Shown here in pieces: positions 34,764 through 45,332 of a stretch of DNA of 64,000 nucleotides. The notes beneath the pieces are model-generated. The model was not told where the DNA came from. It searched no databases and saw nothing but the letters and a program-made list of their open reading frames with translations. The translations under genes and the position numbers were made by a program. The DNA comes from Polymorphobacter multimanifer (lineage in GTDB: Bacteria; Pseudomonadota; Alphaproteobacteria; Sphingomonadales; Sphingomonadaceae): assembly GCF_014205635.1 (NCBI RefSeq), contig NZ_JACIIV010000001.1, positions 1 to 64,000 of the forward strand, given 5' to 3'. Position 1 is the stretch's first letter. Each line of letters begins with the position of its first letter.

Positions 34764-34963
34764 GGAGGGGGTGGCTGTCGAGAGACAGCGCTGCGCTCGG
34801 GCCAACCTCCCCCCCTCGGTGGCCCCAGCGTGGAACCGGACCGCACTCCCCCCCGCGGACGGTTCCCGGTCTGGCACTTGCCGCTCCACCCCCCCCCGGA
34901 GCCCCTTGTGTCAGGCCATAGATCGGGCCGGGCCTGCGCATTGTCGCAGGCCCGGCCCCTTTT
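34764..34963 (+). ncRNA. Candidate structured noncoding RNA with C-rich loops
   Basis: This part of a 367-base gap has no convincing gene but strong RNA-folding potential. GGGGGTGG (34767-34774) can pair with CCACCCCC near 34886-34893 as a closing stem. Inside it GGAACCG pairs with CGGTTCC as an apical stem, and runs of 7-9 C stay in loops. It ends at a strong terminator. A long closing stem, a C-rich bubble and an apical hairpin recall 6S RNA, but I could not confirm that. The SRP RNA core GGAAGGAAGC is absent. Confidence 0.4.
34925..34963 (+). terminator. Rho-independent terminator
   Basis: A perfect 14-bp stem, GGGCCGGGCCTGCG and CGCAGGCCCGGCCC with a six-base loop, is followed by CTTTTCTGTTTG. 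It ends the putative structured RNA and/or the trxB-lysR transcript. Confidence 0.85.
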
Positions 34964-35046
34964 CTGTTTGTGCTTCATCACCCCGGCGACATGTCGGCAG
35001 TTGCGGGTGGCAGGTCGGATGGGCTAGGCGATTGCAGCACCTGGAA

Positions 35047-35121
35047 GGGCCTGTAGCTCAACGGTAGAGCCGGCCGCTCATAACGGCTTGGTTGGGGGTT
35101 CGAATCCCTCCGGGCCCACCA
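35047..35121 (+). tRNA. tRNA with CAT anticodon (Met or lysidine-type Ile2)
   Basis: This is a complete 75-base cloverleaf with encoded CCA. The acceptor stem is GGGCCTG/CGGGCCC, the D-arm GCTC...GAGC, the anticodon loop CTCATAA within GGCCG/CGGCT, and the T-arm carries GGTTCGAATCC. The CAT anticodon fits elongator Met, or Ile2 if C34 is modified to lysidine; the sequence alone does not decide. It is not an initiator type, because the acceptor stem is paired at 1-72. Confidence 0.93.
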
Positions 35122-35178
35122 GCTTGTCACGCGGTTTTTTTCGGGATTTTGCATCTGTCGGACCCTCTTCAGCCAGCG

Positions 35179-36204
35179 ATGAGCACGCGCGACGCTGCGG
35201 TGGCTGCGGACGCTGCGAAGCCGCGTGTCGGGCTGAAGCAATGGTTCGGCGTGGCGCTGGGGCTGCTGGTGCTGGCGCTGGGTGCCTGGGGGCTGAGCAA
35301 GATTGCCGGCCAGGTGACGATTGCCGATGTGATGGCGGAAGTGCGTGCCACGCCGGTGCATCTGATCGTGGCGGCAGCGGTGTCGGCGGCGATCTCCTAT
35401 GTGGTGCTGGTGGGCTATGACTGGCTGGCGACGCGGCATCTCGGCTACACGATCGGCTGGCCGACGCTGGCGGCGGCGAGCTTTGCCAGCTTCACGATGA
35501 GCCATACGCTTGGGGTGACGGTGCTGACGGGCGGCACGGTGCGCTACCGCATCTATACCCGCGCCGGGGTGAAGGCGGCGGATATCGCCATGATCATCCT
35601 GCTGTGCGGCTGGACCTTCTGGCTGGGCATCGTGTTCGTGGCGGGCGTTGGCCTGCTGGCGGCACCCGACCTTTCCGCACCCTTCCGCGAGTTTGCGCCG
35701 GCGGGGTTTGAACATTTGGCCGGGCTGGCGCTGCTTGCCGGGACCTTCGCCTATCTGCTGCTCGCGACGGTGTGGCGGCGCGAGTTCCGCATCCTCCGCT
35801 ATGCCTTCACGATCCCCGATGGCCGCGAGACGCTGTTGCAGATCGTCATCGGCGCCATCGACCTGGCCTTTGCTGGCGGGGCGCTGTTCCTGCTGCTGCT
35901 GGCGGTGCCGGGGACGCCGGATCTGCTCACCTTCCTCACCATCTATGCGGTGGCGATGGTGATCGGCGCGCTGAGCCATGCGCCGGGCGGGCTGGGGGTG
36001 TTCGAGATCGTGGTCGTGAGCCTGATGCCCGATGCCGACAAGGCTGGGGTGCTGGCGGCGGTGGCGCTGTTCCGGCTGATCTACACCTTCATCCCGTTTT
36101 TGCTCGGGCTGGTTGTGATTGCGGTGATGGAAGCCAATGCCGTGCGAAAGCTCAGGCGCGAGCGGCGAGCAGCTTCGCCGCCCGCACCTGCCAATCGGGC
36201 GTGA
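35179..36204 (+). CDS. YbhN/UPF0104 (MprF-type flippase domain) membrane protein
   Basis: A 341-residue inner-membrane protein with about eight hydrophobic helices, for example FGVALGLLVLALGAWGL, VHLIVAAAVSAAISYVVLVG, IAMIILLCGWTFWLGIVFV and LFRLIYTFIPFLLGLVVIAV. Conserved family segments are SFTMSHTLGVTVLTGGTVRYRIY and GALSHAPGGLGVFEIVVV. It corresponds to the flippase half of lysylphosphatidylglycerol synthase without the synthase domain, so a lipid-transport role is inferred. ATG 35179 is chosen; the longer frame would enter the tRNA. Its last 53 bases overlap the convergent MOSC gene. Confidence 0.82.
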   Translation: MSTRDAAVAADAAKPRVGLKQWFGVALGLLVLALGAWGLSKIAGQVTIADVMAEVRATPVHLIVAAAVSAAISYVVLVGYDWLATRHLGYTIGWPTLAAASFASFTMSHTLGVTVLTGGTVRYRIYTRAGVKAADIAMIILLCGWTFWLGIVFVAGVGLLAAPDLSAPFREFAPAGFEHLAGLALLAGTFAYLLLATVWRREFRILRYAFTIPDGRETLLQIVIGAIDLAFAGGALFLLLLAVPGTPDLLTFLTIYAVAMVIGALSHAPGGLGVFEIVVVSLMPDADKAGVLAAVALFRLIYTFIPFLLGLVVIAVMEANAVRKLRRERRAASPPAPANRA

Positions 36205-36835
36205 GGCCCGGGAGCCGGCTGAGCTCGGCCAGTTCGTCGGCCGCAAGCTTGCCGCCGCCGCTGAAGCGGCTGAAGCGCAGCATCGTCCAGCCTGGGTTGG
36301 GGCGCTCGATCACGTCATGCGCGTCGCCGGCGGTGATGGTGCCCGGCTCGATCACCCGGCAATACCAACCGCTGCGCCCCGACCGCACCATGGCGCGTGC
36401 GACCTTGGGCGTGCCAACGACCTGCGCCAGCGTGTGACAGGGTTCGCGAATCTGCGCGACCTGGAGCGTGGCGGTGCCGGCGCGGATGACATCGCCGATG
36501 CAGATGATGGCTTCGTCCTGGCCGTCGATGCAGAGATTCTCCCCCATGCCGCCCGGCACGAAGCGTGCGGCAAGGGCGGGCAGGTCGGCGATCCAGCCGG
36601 CGTAGCCGCTGAGCGGATAGCTGTAGACGGCCTTGTCGGGGCCGCCATGCCAGCGGCGGTTGACCTGGGTATCCCCCTCCAGTCCGAGCGCGTGCACCCT
36701 GACTGGGCCGGTGGTGGGCTGCTTGCGAAACGCCGTGATGGCCTTTTTCGGAGACTCGGGGTCGAGAAGTTCCGGCCGGCCGAGCCGGACCTGTGCCATT
36801 GTGCCGCTTGCAATCATCACGCGATTGTCTGACAC
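36152..36835 (-). CDS. MOSC-domain protein (YiiM-like)
   Basis: A 227-residue protein of the MOSC family, related to molybdenum cofactor sulfurases and YiiM-type reductase components. It shows GLEGDTQVNRRWHGGPDKAVYSYP, the FVPGGMGENLCIDG segment, IGDVIRAGTATLQVAQIREPCHTLAQ with the single conserved Cys, and a C-terminal helical tail with LRFSRFSGG. It probably binds a sulfurated metal centre or detoxifies N-hydroxylated compounds; this is inference. The ATG at 36835 or 36817 may be used. The 3' end overlaps the YbhN gene on the other strand. Confidence 0.85.
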   Translation of the reverse strand: MSDNRVMIASGTMAQVRLGRPELLDPESPKKAITAFRKQPTTGPVRVHALGLEGDTQVNRRWHGGPDKAVYSYPLSGYAGWIADLPALAARFVPGGMGENLCIDGQDEAIICIGDVIRAGTATLQVAQIREPCHTLAQVVGTPKVARAMVRSGRSGWYCRVIEPGTITAGDAHDVIERPNPGWTMLRFSRFSGGGKLAADELAELSRLPGLTPDWQVRAAKLLAARA

Positions 36836-36858
36836 TTCCTGGCAGTATCAACAACACG

Positions 36859-36939
36859 AAAGGAGGTGATCCAATGTCTCATTGTCTCAACACCGGAATG
36901 AAGGCGCTGGTGATCACGGTCGGAGTCGTGACTGCCTGA
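36859..36939 (+). CDS. 21-residue ORF with an exact anti-16S Shine-Dalgarno
   Basis: A short ORF (ATG 36874, stop 36937-36939) coding MSHCLNTGMKALV followed by the hydrophobic ITVGVVTA. It is preceded by AAAGGAGGTGATCC (36859-36872), which is fully complementary to the 14 bases at the 3' end of 16S rRNA. The GGAGG core is 7 bases from the ATG, the best possible spacing. A hairpin terminator follows 37 bases later. Nothing in the peptide identifies a function. It may be a leader peptide, a small membrane protein or a decoy on a small RNA. Confidence 0.5.
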   Translation, partial: KGGDPMSHCLNTGMKALVITVGVVTA

Positions 36940-36975
36940 GAAGGACACCGCCCTTCGTGGACGGATGAACAATGG

Positions 36976-37005
36976 GAAGGGCCGCCGGGCGACTGGCGGC
37001 CCTTC
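36976..37005 (+). terminator. Hairpin terminator after the 21-residue ORF
   Basis: GAAGGGCCGCC and GGCGGCCCTTC form a perfect 11-bp stem with an eight-base loop, followed by a mildly U-rich stretch. It would end the short transcript that carries the small ORF. Confidence 0.65.
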
Positions 37006-37010
37006 TGATG

Positions 37011-37069
37011 TTCGGCCCTTCTTATTTTCGGCCGTGTAAATTCTCGGCCGTCTTGATTCTCGGCGGTGG
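37011..37069. repeat. Imperfect 16-bp tandem repeat
   Basis: About 3.7 copies of a 16-base unit: TTCGGCCCTTCTTATT, TTCGGCCGTGTAAATT, CTCGGCCGTCTTGATT and the partial CTCGGCGGTGG. It lies in the 532-base gap before proS. No function is evident. Confidence 0.65.
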
Positions 37070-37471
37070 ACCCTGAACAAGCAAGGCGCCCGGGTCAGAC
37101 CCGGGCGCCTGCACTTGACGAGCGTTTACACAGACGGCTCCGGCAAGGGAGCCATGGCACTGCGGGGGCGGTGCCGTCATGCCCCCATGGGCACCGCACC
37201 CCGGTGTCGCGAGCCCGTGATGCTGTTGCGCATCTTCAGGCCTGCGGATCCCCGAACCCTGGCTGACACCCGGTTCGTTTCTGCAACTTACGCCTGCTGC
37301 GGCACTCTGTCATGTCCTTCAAATGTTTATCGGCATGGTTGCCATCAGTCTGTGGCCGATCTGCAACAGGGGTCGACTGCAGATTGCCCCCGTTGCCTGT
37401 CGGCGCGCGCCATGCGAGAGCCGCGGCGAGGGCTGCCGATCCTGCAGCCGCGAACCAAGGATTGTCTCCCC
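37070..37471. other. Noncoding region before proS
   Basis: This is the rest of the gap between the small ORF and proS. AGGCGCCCGGGT-CAG-ACCCGGGCGCCT (37084-37110) is a perfect 12-bp hairpin without a U-run. GGCTCC and GGGAGCC near 37136-37152 form a smaller stem. The rest has no gene-like frame apart from an extension of proS that shows no family similarity. Confidence 0.5.
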
Positions 37472-38788
37472 GTGCGCCTGTCCCGCTATTTTCTGCCGAT
37501 CCTGAAGGAAACCCCGGGCGAGGCGCAGGTGGTGAGCCACCAGCTGATGCTGCGCGCCGGGATGATCCGCCAGACGGCAGCGGGCATTTATGCGTTCCTG
37601 CCGCTCGGGCTGCGGGTGCTGGCGAAGATCGAGGGAATCGTGCGCGAGGAGATGGACCGCGCCGGCGCCATCGAGGTGCTGATGCCGACGATCCAGTCCG
37701 CCGACCTGTGGCGGCAATCGGGGCGGTATGAGGCGTATGGGCCGGAGATGCTGCGGATAAAGGACCGGCACGACCGCGAAATGCTGTTTTCACCGACCGC
37801 CGAGGAGCTGTTCACGGTGATTTTCCAGAATGGCGCGAAGAGCTACCGCGACCTGCCGCGCAACCTCTACCAGATCCAGTGGAAATTCCGTGATGAAGTG
37901 CGGCCGCGCTTCGGGCTGATGCGCGGGCGCGAGTTCTTGATGAAGGATGCCTATAGCTTCGACCTGGATTTTGCCGCGGCGAAGCACAGCTATAATCGCA
38001 TGTTCATCGCCTATATGCGCACCTTTGCGCGCATGGGCCTTGATGCGATCCCGATGCAGGCGGACACCGGACCGATCGGTGGCGACCTGAGCCATGAGTT
38101 CATCGTGCTGGCGCCGACCGGCGAGAGCGATGTGTTTTATGACGAAGCCTGGCTGGCGGCGCGCGACACCAGCGCTGTCGATGCCGATGATGCCGACGCG
38201 CTGGAACACTCTATCAGTGGGTTGAACACCGATTATGCAGCGACGGACGAGAAGCGTGACCTTGCAGCGGAAGCGGCGGCGGGCGATCGGCTGAAGACGT
38301 CGAAGGGCATCGAGGTGGGCCAAGTTTTCTATTTCGGCGACAAGTACACCAAGGCGATGGGCGTGACCGTTCAGGGCTCCGATGGCCAGCCGGTGACGCC
38401 GCTGATGGGGAGCTATGGCATCGGCGTGTCGCGGCTGCTGGGTGCCATCATCGAGGCGCGGCATGATGCTTCCGGTATCGTCTGGCCCGATGCGGTGGCG
38501 CCGTTCAAGGTGGCGCTGATCAACCTGCGCGTCGACGATGCGGCGTGCCTTGCGGCGTGCGAGGGTCTTTATGCCGAGCTGACCGCCAACGGCGTGGAGG
38601 TTCTGTATGACGACCGCGACGAGCGTGGCGGGCCGAAGTTTGCCACCGCCGACCTGATCGGCCTGCCGTGGCAGCTGGTGGTCGGGCCCAAGGGCATTGC
38701 GAACGGTGTGGTGGAGTTGAAACGGCGGGCGACGGGCGAGAAGACCGAGCTGCCGATGGCGGACGCGGTGGCTCGGCTGCTGGCATGA
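37472..38788 (+). CDS. proS: Prolyl-tRNA synthetase, alphaproteobacterial short type
   Basis: This class II synthetase charges tRNA-Pro. The 438-residue length is that of the alphaproteobacterial form, which lacks the large editing insertion. It shows motif 1 around [21 protein letters not shown], motif 2 with [32 protein letters not shown], and motif 3 with [17 protein letters not shown]. The anticodon-binding domain ends with [23 protein letters not shown] 37472 opens directly into [18 protein letters not shown]; the frame extends upstream without similarity. The lolC start overlaps its stop by 4 bases, so proS-lolC-lolD form an operon. Confidence 0.95.
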   Translation: MRLSRYFLPILKETPGEAQVVSHQLMLRAGMIRQTAAGIYAFLPLGLRVLAKIEGIVREEMDRAGAIEVLMPTIQSADLWRQSGRYEAYGPEMLRIKDRHDREMLFSPTAEELFTVIFQNGAKSYRDLPRNLYQIQWKFRDEVRPRFGLMRGREFLMKDAYSFDLDFAAAKHSYNRMFIAYMRTFARMGLDAIPMQADTGPIGGDLSHEFIVLAPTGESDVFYDEAWLAARDTSAVDADDADALEHSISGLNTDYAATDEKRDLAAEAAAGDRLKTSKGIEVGQVFYFGDKYTKAMGVTVQGSDGQPVTPLMGSYGIGVSRLLGAIIEARHDASGIVWPDAVAPFKVALINLRVDDAACLAACEGLYAELTANGVEVLYDDRDERGGPKFATADLIGLPWQLVVGPKGIANGVVELKRRATGEKTELPMADAVARLLA

Positions 38789-40032
38789 TCACACGGTATG
38801 AGCGGATGATCGCCCGGCGCTATCTGATGCCGGGCAAGGGCGAAGGGTTCATCTTCCTGGTCGCCACGATTTCGCTGGTGGCGGTGGCGCTGGGGGTGGC
38901 GGCGCTGATTGCGGTGATGAGCGTGATGAACGGCTTTAGGGCCGAGCTTTTCGACCGGATTCTGGGGCTGAACGGCCACGCCGTGGTGCAGGGCTATGGT
39001 GGCAAGCTGGAGAACTGGCAGGCGATTGCGGATGCGGCGCGCAAGCTGCCCGGGGTGACGAGTGCGACGCCGCTGATCGAACAGCCGCTGATGGGGAGCT
39101 TCCAGGGGCGCGTCGAGGGCGTGCTGGTGCGTGGGCAGCGGGTGGCCGACATCAAGGGCAATGCGGTGATGGCGGACAATGTGCGCGCCGGCTCGCTCGA
39201 CCGGCTGGTGCCGGGGAGCGGCACGGTGGCGATCGGTGCGCGGCTGGCGGAGAATTTGGGCGCGCGGGTGGGCGACGAGATTTCGCTCATCAACCCGGCG
39301 GGTGAATCGACGCCGTTCGGGACGGTGCCGCGGATCGTGGCGTATCGGATCGGTGCCGTGTTCGAGGTGGGGATCTTCGAATATGACAAGGCGTTCGTGG
39401 TGATGCCGGTGGAGGATGCGCAGCTGTTGATGCGGCTGGGCGACGCTGTGGGCATGGTCGAGCTGGAGACCAACGACCCCGACCGGGTGGGGCAGATCCT
39501 GCAGCCGCTGCAGGCGGTGGTGGCGCAGGACGGGGTGATTGCCGACTGGAAATCGACCAATTCGGCGCTGTTTTCGGCACTTGTGGTCGAGCGGACGGTG
39601 ATGTTCTGGGTGCTTTCGATCATCATCCTGGTAGCGGTGTTCAACATCCTGAGTTCGCTCATCATGCTGGTGCGCGCCAAATCGCGCGACATCGCGATTC
39701 TGCGGACGATGGGAGCGGGGCGCGCGGCGCTGATGCGGGTGTTCATGACCGTGGGGACGATCATCGGCGGGCTGGGGACGTTGCTCGGGCTGGGGCTGGG
39801 GATGACGATATTGGCGTTTCGCGAGAGTATCGTGGCCGGCGTGGGGGCGCTGACGGGAGCCAATCTGTGGGACCCTTCGGTGCGCTATCTGACCGAGCTG
39901 CCGAGCCGGACCGACCCTTTCGAGGTGATCGGCATCGTGGTGCTGGCGCTGGTGCTGAGCTTCCTGGCGACGCTGTATCCGGCGTGGAAGGCTGCCAATA
40001 CCGATCCGGTGCAGGTGCTGCGCTATGAGTGA
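38785..40032 (+). CDS. lolC: Lipoprotein-releasing ABC transporter permease LolC/E
   Basis: This 415-residue inner-membrane permease helps release lipoproteins to the carrier LolA. It has one N-terminal transmembrane helix ([23 protein letters not shown]), a large MacB-like periplasmic domain (about 45-265), and three C-terminal FtsX-type helices with the coupling region [24 protein letters not shown]. The C-terminus is [19 protein letters not shown], typical of LolC/E. One LolC/E gene with lolD, rather than separate lolC and lolE, is usual outside enteric bacteria. It overlaps proS (4 bases) and lolD (8 bases). Confidence 0.92.
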   Translation: MITRYERMIARRYLMPGKGEGFIFLVATISLVAVALGVAALIAVMSVMNGFRAELFDRILGLNGHAVVQGYGGKLENWQAIADAARKLPGVTSATPLIEQPLMGSFQGRVEGVLVRGQRVADIKGNAVMADNVRAGSLDRLVPGSGTVAIGARLAENLGARVGDEISLINPAGESTPFGTVPRIVAYRIGAVFEVGIFEYDKAFVVMPVEDAQLLMRLGDAVGMVELETNDPDRVGQILQPLQAVVAQDGVIADWKSTNSALFSALVVERTVMFWVLSIIILVAVFNILSSLIMLVRAKSRDIAILRTMGAGRAALMRVFMTVGTIIGGLGTLLGLGLGMTILAFRESIVAGVGALTGANLWDPSVRYLTELPSRTDPFEVIGIVVLALVLSFLATLYPAWKAANTDPVQVLRYE

Positions 40033-40723
40033 GGCGGTGCTGGATGTGCGCGGGTTGACGCGCAGCTTCGAACAGGGGGGGACGCGGATCGAGGTGCTGA
40101 AAGGCGTCGACCTGGCGATTGCGCCTGGCGAGATCGTGGCGCTGCTGGGGCCGAGCGGATCGGGCAAATCGACGTTGCTGCAGGCGGTGGGGCTGCTCGA
40201 GGGCGGGTTTCAAGGGGCCATCAGCATCGGCGGCGAGCGGGTGGAGAGCCTCGACAACCCCGGCCGGACGCGGGTGCGGCGCGAGAAACTTGGGTTTGTG
40301 TATCAGTTCCACCATCTGCTGCCGGATTTTTCGGCGGCCGAGAATGTGCTGCTTGCCGGTCTGGTGGCGGGGCGGACCGATTCCGATGCGCGGGCGCGGG
40401 CGGAAACGCTTTTGTCGTCGCTGGGGCTCGGGGAGCGGCTGACGCATCGGCCTTCACAGCTTTCGGGGGGCGAACAGCAGCGGGTGGCGGTGGCGCGGGC
40501 GCTGGTCAACCAGCCGCTGCTGGTGCTTGCCGATGAGCCGACGGGCAATCTGGATGAGGCAACCGCGGCGAAGGTTCTGGCGGAATTTCTGGCGCTGGTG
40601 CGCGGGCAGGGGAGCTCGGCGCTGGTGGCGACGCACAATGAGGTGCTTGCCGCGAAAATGGACCGGGTGGTGCGGCTTCACGAGGGCCGGCTGGCGGTGG
40701 CTGAGGGAATATCCACAAGTTAG
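40025..40723 (+). CDS. lolD: Lipoprotein-releasing ABC transporter ATPase LolD
   Basis: This 232-residue ATPase powers LolC/E. It shows Walker [10 protein letters not shown], the Q-loop in [13 protein letters not shown], the signature [15 protein letters not shown], Walker [12 protein letters not shown] and the H-loop [11 protein letters not shown]. The close match to LolD and its 8-base overlap with lolC make the call secure. Confidence 0.94.
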   Translation: MSEAVLDVRGLTRSFEQGGTRIEVLKGVDLAIAPGEIVALLGPSGSGKSTLLQAVGLLEGGFQGAISIGGERVESLDNPGRTRVRREKLGFVYQFHHLLPDFSAAENVLLAGLVAGRTDSDARARAETLLSSLGLGERLTHRPSQLSGGEQQRVAVARALVNQPLLVLADEPTGNLDEATAAKVLAEFLALVRGQGSSALVATHNEVLAAKMDRVVRLHEGRLAVAEGISTS

Positions 40724-40771
40724 TGGCTGGCCGTGGTGGCGGGCGGGGCGGGGCTGCGGCATAGTCGGGCC

Positions 40772-43700
40772 ATGCCCCATGCCGGATTCGTCCCTCTTCG
40801 CCTGCACAGCGCTTATTCGATGCTCGAAGGGGCAGTGCAGCCCGAGGCGCTGGCCAAGGCGTGCCGCAAGGCGGGGTTTCCGGCGGCGGCCCTTTGCGAC
40901 CGGGGCAACATGTTTGCCGCGATGGACTGGTCGGCGGCGGCCAAGGATGCCGGGGTGCAGCCTATCATGGGGGCGTTGCTGCCGATCGAGCGGCCGCTGA
41001 CGAGAACTGCGCTGACGCGGCCCGTTGTGGATTGGCTGCCGGTGCTGGCGCAGGACATGGACGGGTACAAGAATCTGGTGCGGCTGGTGAGTGCCGCGCA
41101 CCTCGATGCCGATGGCCATGAGGCGCCGCTGCTGACGCTGGCGCAGCTGGAAGGGCGCACCGAGGGGCTGATTGCACTGACCGGGGGTGCCGAGGGTTGG
41201 CTGACGCGGCTTGCCGGCGAGGGGCAGCCGATGGATGCGGCGGCGGATGCGCTGGGCCGGCTGTTCGAGGGGCGGCTTTACGTCGAGATCAGCCGCTCGG
41301 GCGATCCGGCGGAGGTGCGCGGCGAGGCGGGGTTGCTGGCGCTGGCGAATGCGCGGGGCTGGCCGCTGGTGGCGACCAATCCGGTGAAGTTTTTGAAGGC
41401 CGATGGGCACAAGGCGCATGACGTGCTGCTCTGCATTGCCGGCAGCACCTATGTCGACGCCGAGGACCGGCCGCGCTCCAACCCCGAGCATTGGCTGAAA
41501 TCCGCCGATGCGATGCGGAGCCTTTTCGCCGATCTGCCCGAGGCGGTGGCGAACAGCGTGGCGGTGGCGCAACGGTGTGCAGTGATGGCGCCGTCGCGCA
41601 AGCCGATCCTGCCGAGCCGGGCGGGCGATGCGGTGGCGGAGGAACTGCAGCTGGTGGCCGAAGCCGAGACCGGGCTGGCGGAACGGCTGGGCGTGCTCGG
41701 CATCGAGGGCGAGGCGGCGGTGCCTTATGCCGAGCGGCTGGCGTATGAGCTGGCGGTGATCCGCTCGATGGGGTTTGCCGGATACTTCCTTATCGTGTCC
41801 GAATTCATCGGCTGGGCGAAGGGCGAGGGGGTGCCGGTGGGGCCGGGGCGTGGCTCGGGGGCAGGGTCGGTGGTAGCATGGGCGCTGAAGATCACCGACC
41901 TCGATCCGCTTGCCAATGGGCTGTTGTTCGAGCGGTTTCTCAATCCCGACCGTGTTTCGATGCCCGACTTCGACATCGATTTTTGCGAAGTTCGCCGTGA
42001 GGAGGTGATCCGCCATGTGCAGGCGCTCTATGGGCGCGAGCAGGTGGCGCAGATCATCACCTTCGGGAAGATGAAGGCGCGCGCGGTGGTGAAGGATGTC
42101 GGCCGCGTGCTGCAGATGTCCTATGGCCAGATGGACCGGCTGGCGAAGATGATCCCTAGCCACCCCACCGACCCCTGGACGCTGGCGCGGGCGCTGGGGA
42201 TCGGGCGGGACAAGGACGGCAATGCCTATCACGGCGTGCCCGAGCTGATTGCCGAGCGCGACCGGGACCCCAAGGTGAAGCGGTTGCTCGAGATGGCGCT
42301 GCAGCTCGAAGGGCTGCCGCGGCACAGCTCGACGCATGCTGCGGGCGTGGTGATCGGCGACCGGCCGCTTTCAGAACTGGTGCCGATGTACCGCGATCCG
42401 CGCTCGGACATGCCGGTGACGCAGTTCGAGATGAAGGCCGTGGAAAAGGCCGGGCTGGTGAAGTTCGACTTTCTGGGACTGAAGACGCTTTCGGTGCTCG
42501 CACGCGGGGCGAAGCTGCTACCGCAAGTGGTTGATTGGGAACGGCTGCCTGTCGATGACCCGACTGTGTACAAGCTGATTGCCGAGGGCGACACGGTCGG
42601 GGTGTTCCAGTTCGAATCGGAGGGGATGCGCCGCGCGCTTGGGCAGGTGCGGCCCGATTGCTTCGCCGATATCGTGGCGCTGGGCGCGCTCTACCGGCCG
42701 GGGCCGATGGACAATATTCCGAGCTATGCGCTGCGCAAGGCGGGACGCGAGAAGGTCGAGCTGCTGCATCCGACGATGGAGCCGATCCTGCGCGAGACCA
42801 ACGGGATCATCGTCTATCAGGAGCAGGTGATGCAGATCGCCCGCGAGCTGGCGGGCTACAGCCTTGGCGAGGCCGATCTGCTGCGCCGCGCGATGGGCAA
42901 GAAGATCCATGCCGAAATGGTGGCGCAAAAGGCGCGGTTTGCCGAAGGGGCGGCGGCGAACGGCATCGATGTGAAGACGGCCGAGGCGGTTTTCGAGCTG
43001 GTGCTGAAGTTTGCCAATTATGGCTTCAACAAGAGCCATGCTGCGGCATATGCGCTGGTGAGCTATCAGACGGCCTGGCTGAAGACGCACCACCGCGCCG
43101 AATTCTATGTGGCGTCGATGGACTATGACATCGACAATACCGACCGGATCGCCGCGTTCGTCGAGGATGCGCGAAGGGGTGGGGTGACGATCCTGCCGCC
43201 GTGCATCAATGGTTCGCAGGCGTGTTTCTCGGTCGAGAATGGCCATGTGCGCTTCGGGCTGGCGGCGTTGAAGAGCGTGGGCGGCAAGGCGATGGAGGCG
43301 GTGGTGGCGGCGCGTGGGGACCGGCCGTTCAAGTCGCTGTCGGACTTTGCGGCGCGGGTCGACCCCAAGCTGCTCAACAAGCGACAGCTGGAGGCACTGA
43401 TCGGCGCCGGGGCCTTCGACAGCATCGAGCCCAACCGTGCCGGGGCGCATGCGATGGCAGCGGCGATCCTGGCGACGGCGCAGACGCTGGCGGCGGAGCG
43501 CGAGAGTGCGCAGGTGGCGCTGTTCGGCCTTGAGGAGGGCCCCGCACTGGGCATGGTGGTGCCGGCGGAGGAATGGACGCTGGCCGAGCGGATGGCGGCC
43601 GAAAAGGAGGCGTTCGGCTTTTACTTCTCGGGCCATCCGGTCGATGCCTGGCGCGCACTTCTCGATGCAAAGGGGGCGATGACCTGGGGGCAATGCGCCG

Positions 43701-44275
43701 AAATGCCGGCACCCCCGGGCGGGGGGAAGCAGGCGATCACATTGGCGGGGCTGCTCGAGGAAGTGCAGTGGCGCACCTCGACCAACAATACGCCGCGCCG
43801 CGGGCATTTGTCGGCGGTGGCCAATCGCTATCTGGCGATCACGCTGTCCGACCGATCGGGCCAGTATCGCGCCACCTGCTCGAGCCCCGACACGCAGGAG
43901 CGGCTGGAGCGGCTGGCGGCCGAGGACCCGCTGGTGCTGCTGCAGGCCGAGCTGGTGTGGAAGGAAGGCGAGGAGGTGGTGCGGCTGCGCATCCATGGCG
44001 CCACATCGCTGGCCGAGATGGCGCGGCGGGCGCCGGGCGAGCTGGTGGTGCGGGTGCGCGACTGGTTCGAGATCGACCGGCTGGCGGCCTTGCTGGGGCC
44101 GGCGGCGGGCCAGGGGCGCGGCGAAGTGCTCGCCGAAGTCGATACCGCAGCGGGGCGGGCACGCGTGCGGCTGGGGCGCGATTATCTGCTCGACCATGAG
44201 CTGATGGCGGCGGTGCAGCGGATGCAGGCGTTGCCTGTAGAGGGCGGGGTGAAGCTGGCGGTCGTTTCCGGCTAG
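40772..44275 (+). CDS. dnaE: DNA polymerase III alpha subunit
   Basis: This is the replicative C-family DNA polymerase. The 1167-residue protein has an N-terminal PHP domain ([14 protein letters not shown]), the polymerase core with [16 protein letters not shown] and catalytic D401/D403 in MPDFDIDF (397-404), [10 protein letters not shown] with the third acidic residue, and [22 protein letters not shown]-terminal OB-fold region also appears ([13 protein letters not shown]). The length is typical. ATG 40772 opens directly before the PHP strand. The last 4 bases overlap the convergent glutaminase gene. Confidence 0.95.
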   Translation: MPHAGFVPLRLHSAYSMLEGAVQPEALAKACRKAGFPAAALCDRGNMFAAMDWSAAAKDAGVQPIMGALLPIERPLTRTALTRPVVDWLPVLAQDMDGYKNLVRLVSAAHLDADGHEAPLLTLAQLEGRTEGLIALTGGAEGWLTRLAGEGQPMDAAADALGRLFEGRLYVEISRSGDPAEVRGEAGLLALANARGWPLVATNPVKFLKADGHKAHDVLLCIAGSTYVDAEDRPRSNPEHWLKSADAMRSLFADLPEAVANSVAVAQRCAVMAPSRKPILPSRAGDAVAEELQLVAEAETGLAERLGVLGIEGEAAVPYAERLAYELAVIRSMGFAGYFLIVSEFIGWAKGEGVPVGPGRGSGAGSVVAWALKITDLDPLANGLLFERFLNPDRVSMPDFDIDFCEVRREEVIRHVQALYGREQVAQIITFGKMKARAVVKDVGRVLQMSYGQMDRLAKMIPSHPTDPWTLARALGIGRDKDGNAYHGVPELIAERDRDPKVKRLLEMALQLEGLPRHSSTHAAGVVIGDRPLSELVPMYRDPRSDMPVTQFEMKAVEKAGLVKFDFLGLKTLSVLARGAKLLPQVVDWERLPVDDPTVYKLIAEGDTVGVFQFESEGMRRALGQVRPDCFADIVALGALYRPGPMDNIPSYALRKAGREKVELLHPTMEPILRETNGIIVYQEQVMQIARELAGYSLGEADLLRRAMGKKIHAEMVAQKARFAEGAAANGIDVKTAEAVFELVLKFANYGFNKSHAAAYALVSYQTAWLKTHHRAEFYVASMDYDIDNTDRIAAFVEDARRGGVTILPPCINGSQACFSVENGHVRFGLAALKSVGGKAMEAVVAARGDRPFKSLSDFAARVDPKLLNKRQLEALIGAGAFDSIEPNRAGAHAMAAAILATAQTLAAERESAQVALFGLEEGPALGMVVPAEEWTLAERMAAEKEAFGFYFSGHPVDAWRALLDAKGAMTWGQCAEMPAPPGGGKQAITLAGLLEEVQWRTSTNNTPRRGHLSAVANRYLAITLSDRSGQYRATCSSPDTQERLERLAAEDPLVLLQAELVWKEGEEVVRLRIHGATSLAEMARRAPGELVVRVRDWFEIDRLAALLGPAAGQGRGEVLAEVDTAAGRARVRLGRDYLLDHELMAAVQRMQALPVEGGVKLAVVSG

Positions 44276-45201
44276 GGCTGGAAGACGTTCCATCCCATCG
44301 CGCGGCTCAGGTCTTCGAGCGCCTGGGTGCCGAGCAGGCTGTTGCCTTGCGGGCTGAGGCCGGGGGACCAGACAGCGATGCTGGCCTGGCCGGGGGCGAT
44401 GGCGAGGATGCCGCCGCCGACACCCGATTTGGCGGGAAGGCCGACCTTGAAGGCGAAGTCGCCGCTGGCATCATAATGGCCGCAGGTGAGCATGAGGGCG
44501 GCGATGCGGCGGGAGCGTTCGGGGGTGACGATGGCGTTGCCGCTGTCGGGACAGACGCCAGCGTTCATGAGGAAGCGGCCGGCGCGAGCGAGCTGGCGCG
44601 TGGTCATGGCGATGGCGCACTGATGAAAGTAGACATCGAGGGTGTTGCCGACCGGGCCGGCGATGATGCCGAAGGACTTCATGAAATTGGCGAGGCCGGC
44701 GTTGCGAAAACCCGTGGCGGCTTCGGAATAGGCGACGGCGCCATCGACGGTGATCGAGGGATCGCCGGTCAGGCGGCGGACGAGGCGCAGGATGGCGCCG
44801 ATGCCTTCGCGCGGCTCGTGGCCGGCAGCAATGAGATCGGTGACGGCGATGGCGCCGGCGTTGATGAAGGGGTTGCGCGGGCGGCCGCCTTCGGCTTCGA
44901 GCTGCACGATCGAGTTGAAGGCGCTGCCTGAAGGCTCGCGGCCGACGCGCGCCCAGACGGCTTCGCCGTGCGACTGCAGCGCCTCCACCAGTGCGAACAC
45001 CTTGCTGACCGACTGGATGGAAAAGGGGACATGGGCATCGCCGGCGCTCTGCTCCTGGCCATCGGCAGTGATGACGGTGATGCCGAAGTGCTGCGGGCTG
45101 ACCTTTGCGAGCTCGGGGATATAGTCGGCGACATGTCCGCGCTCGGGCTCGGCGAGCATCCGGGCGGTGATGTCGGAAAGCGTTTCGGCGAGATCGGGCA
45201 T
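44272..45201 (-). CDS. glsA: Glutaminase A
   Basis: This 309-residue serine-type glutaminase hydrolyses glutamine to glutamate and ammonia in the cytoplasm. The beta-lactamase-like fold carries S64-x2-K67 in SIQSVSK, the [16 protein letters not shown] segment, NPFINAGAI and [11 protein letters not shown] near the C-terminus. The length matches the family. It is a single gene, convergent with dnaE and divergent from the P450 operon by 131 bases. ATG 45201 is the only well-placed start. Confidence 0.95.
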   Translation of the reverse strand: MPDLAETLSDITARMLAEPERGHVADYIPELAKVSPQHFGITVITADGQEQSAGDAHVPFSIQSVSKVFALVEALQSHGEAVWARVGREPSGSAFNSIVQLEAEGGRPRNPFINAGAIAVTDLIAAGHEPREGIGAILRLVRRLTGDPSITVDGAVAYSEAATGFRNAGLANFMKSFGIIAGPVGNTLDVYFHQCAIAMTTRQLARAGRFLMNAGVCPDSGNAIVTPERSRRIAALMLTCGHYDASGDFAFKVGLPAKSGVGGGILAIAPGQASIAVWSPGLSPQGNSLLGTQALEDLSRAMGWNVFQP

Positions 45202-45332
45202 GGGCGTGAGTGTGCGTGGTGGAGCACTTCATCGCAAGGCTGGCCAGAATATGAGTGGCGCTTGAATTGCGCGGAGTGTATATCCGCATTGTGAACTGAG
45301 ACCAGATTGCGTCCGGCATGGGGAGTTTTGAC

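Noticed and set aside
34740-34963. SRP (4.5S) RNA as identity of the C-rich RNA
   Set aside because: The invariant SRP core (GGAAGGAAGC and its tetraloop partner) is absent.
37084-37110. A second Rho-independent terminator before proS
   Set aside because: The 12-bp stem is perfect, but no U-run follows on the plus strand and only a weak one on the minus strand.
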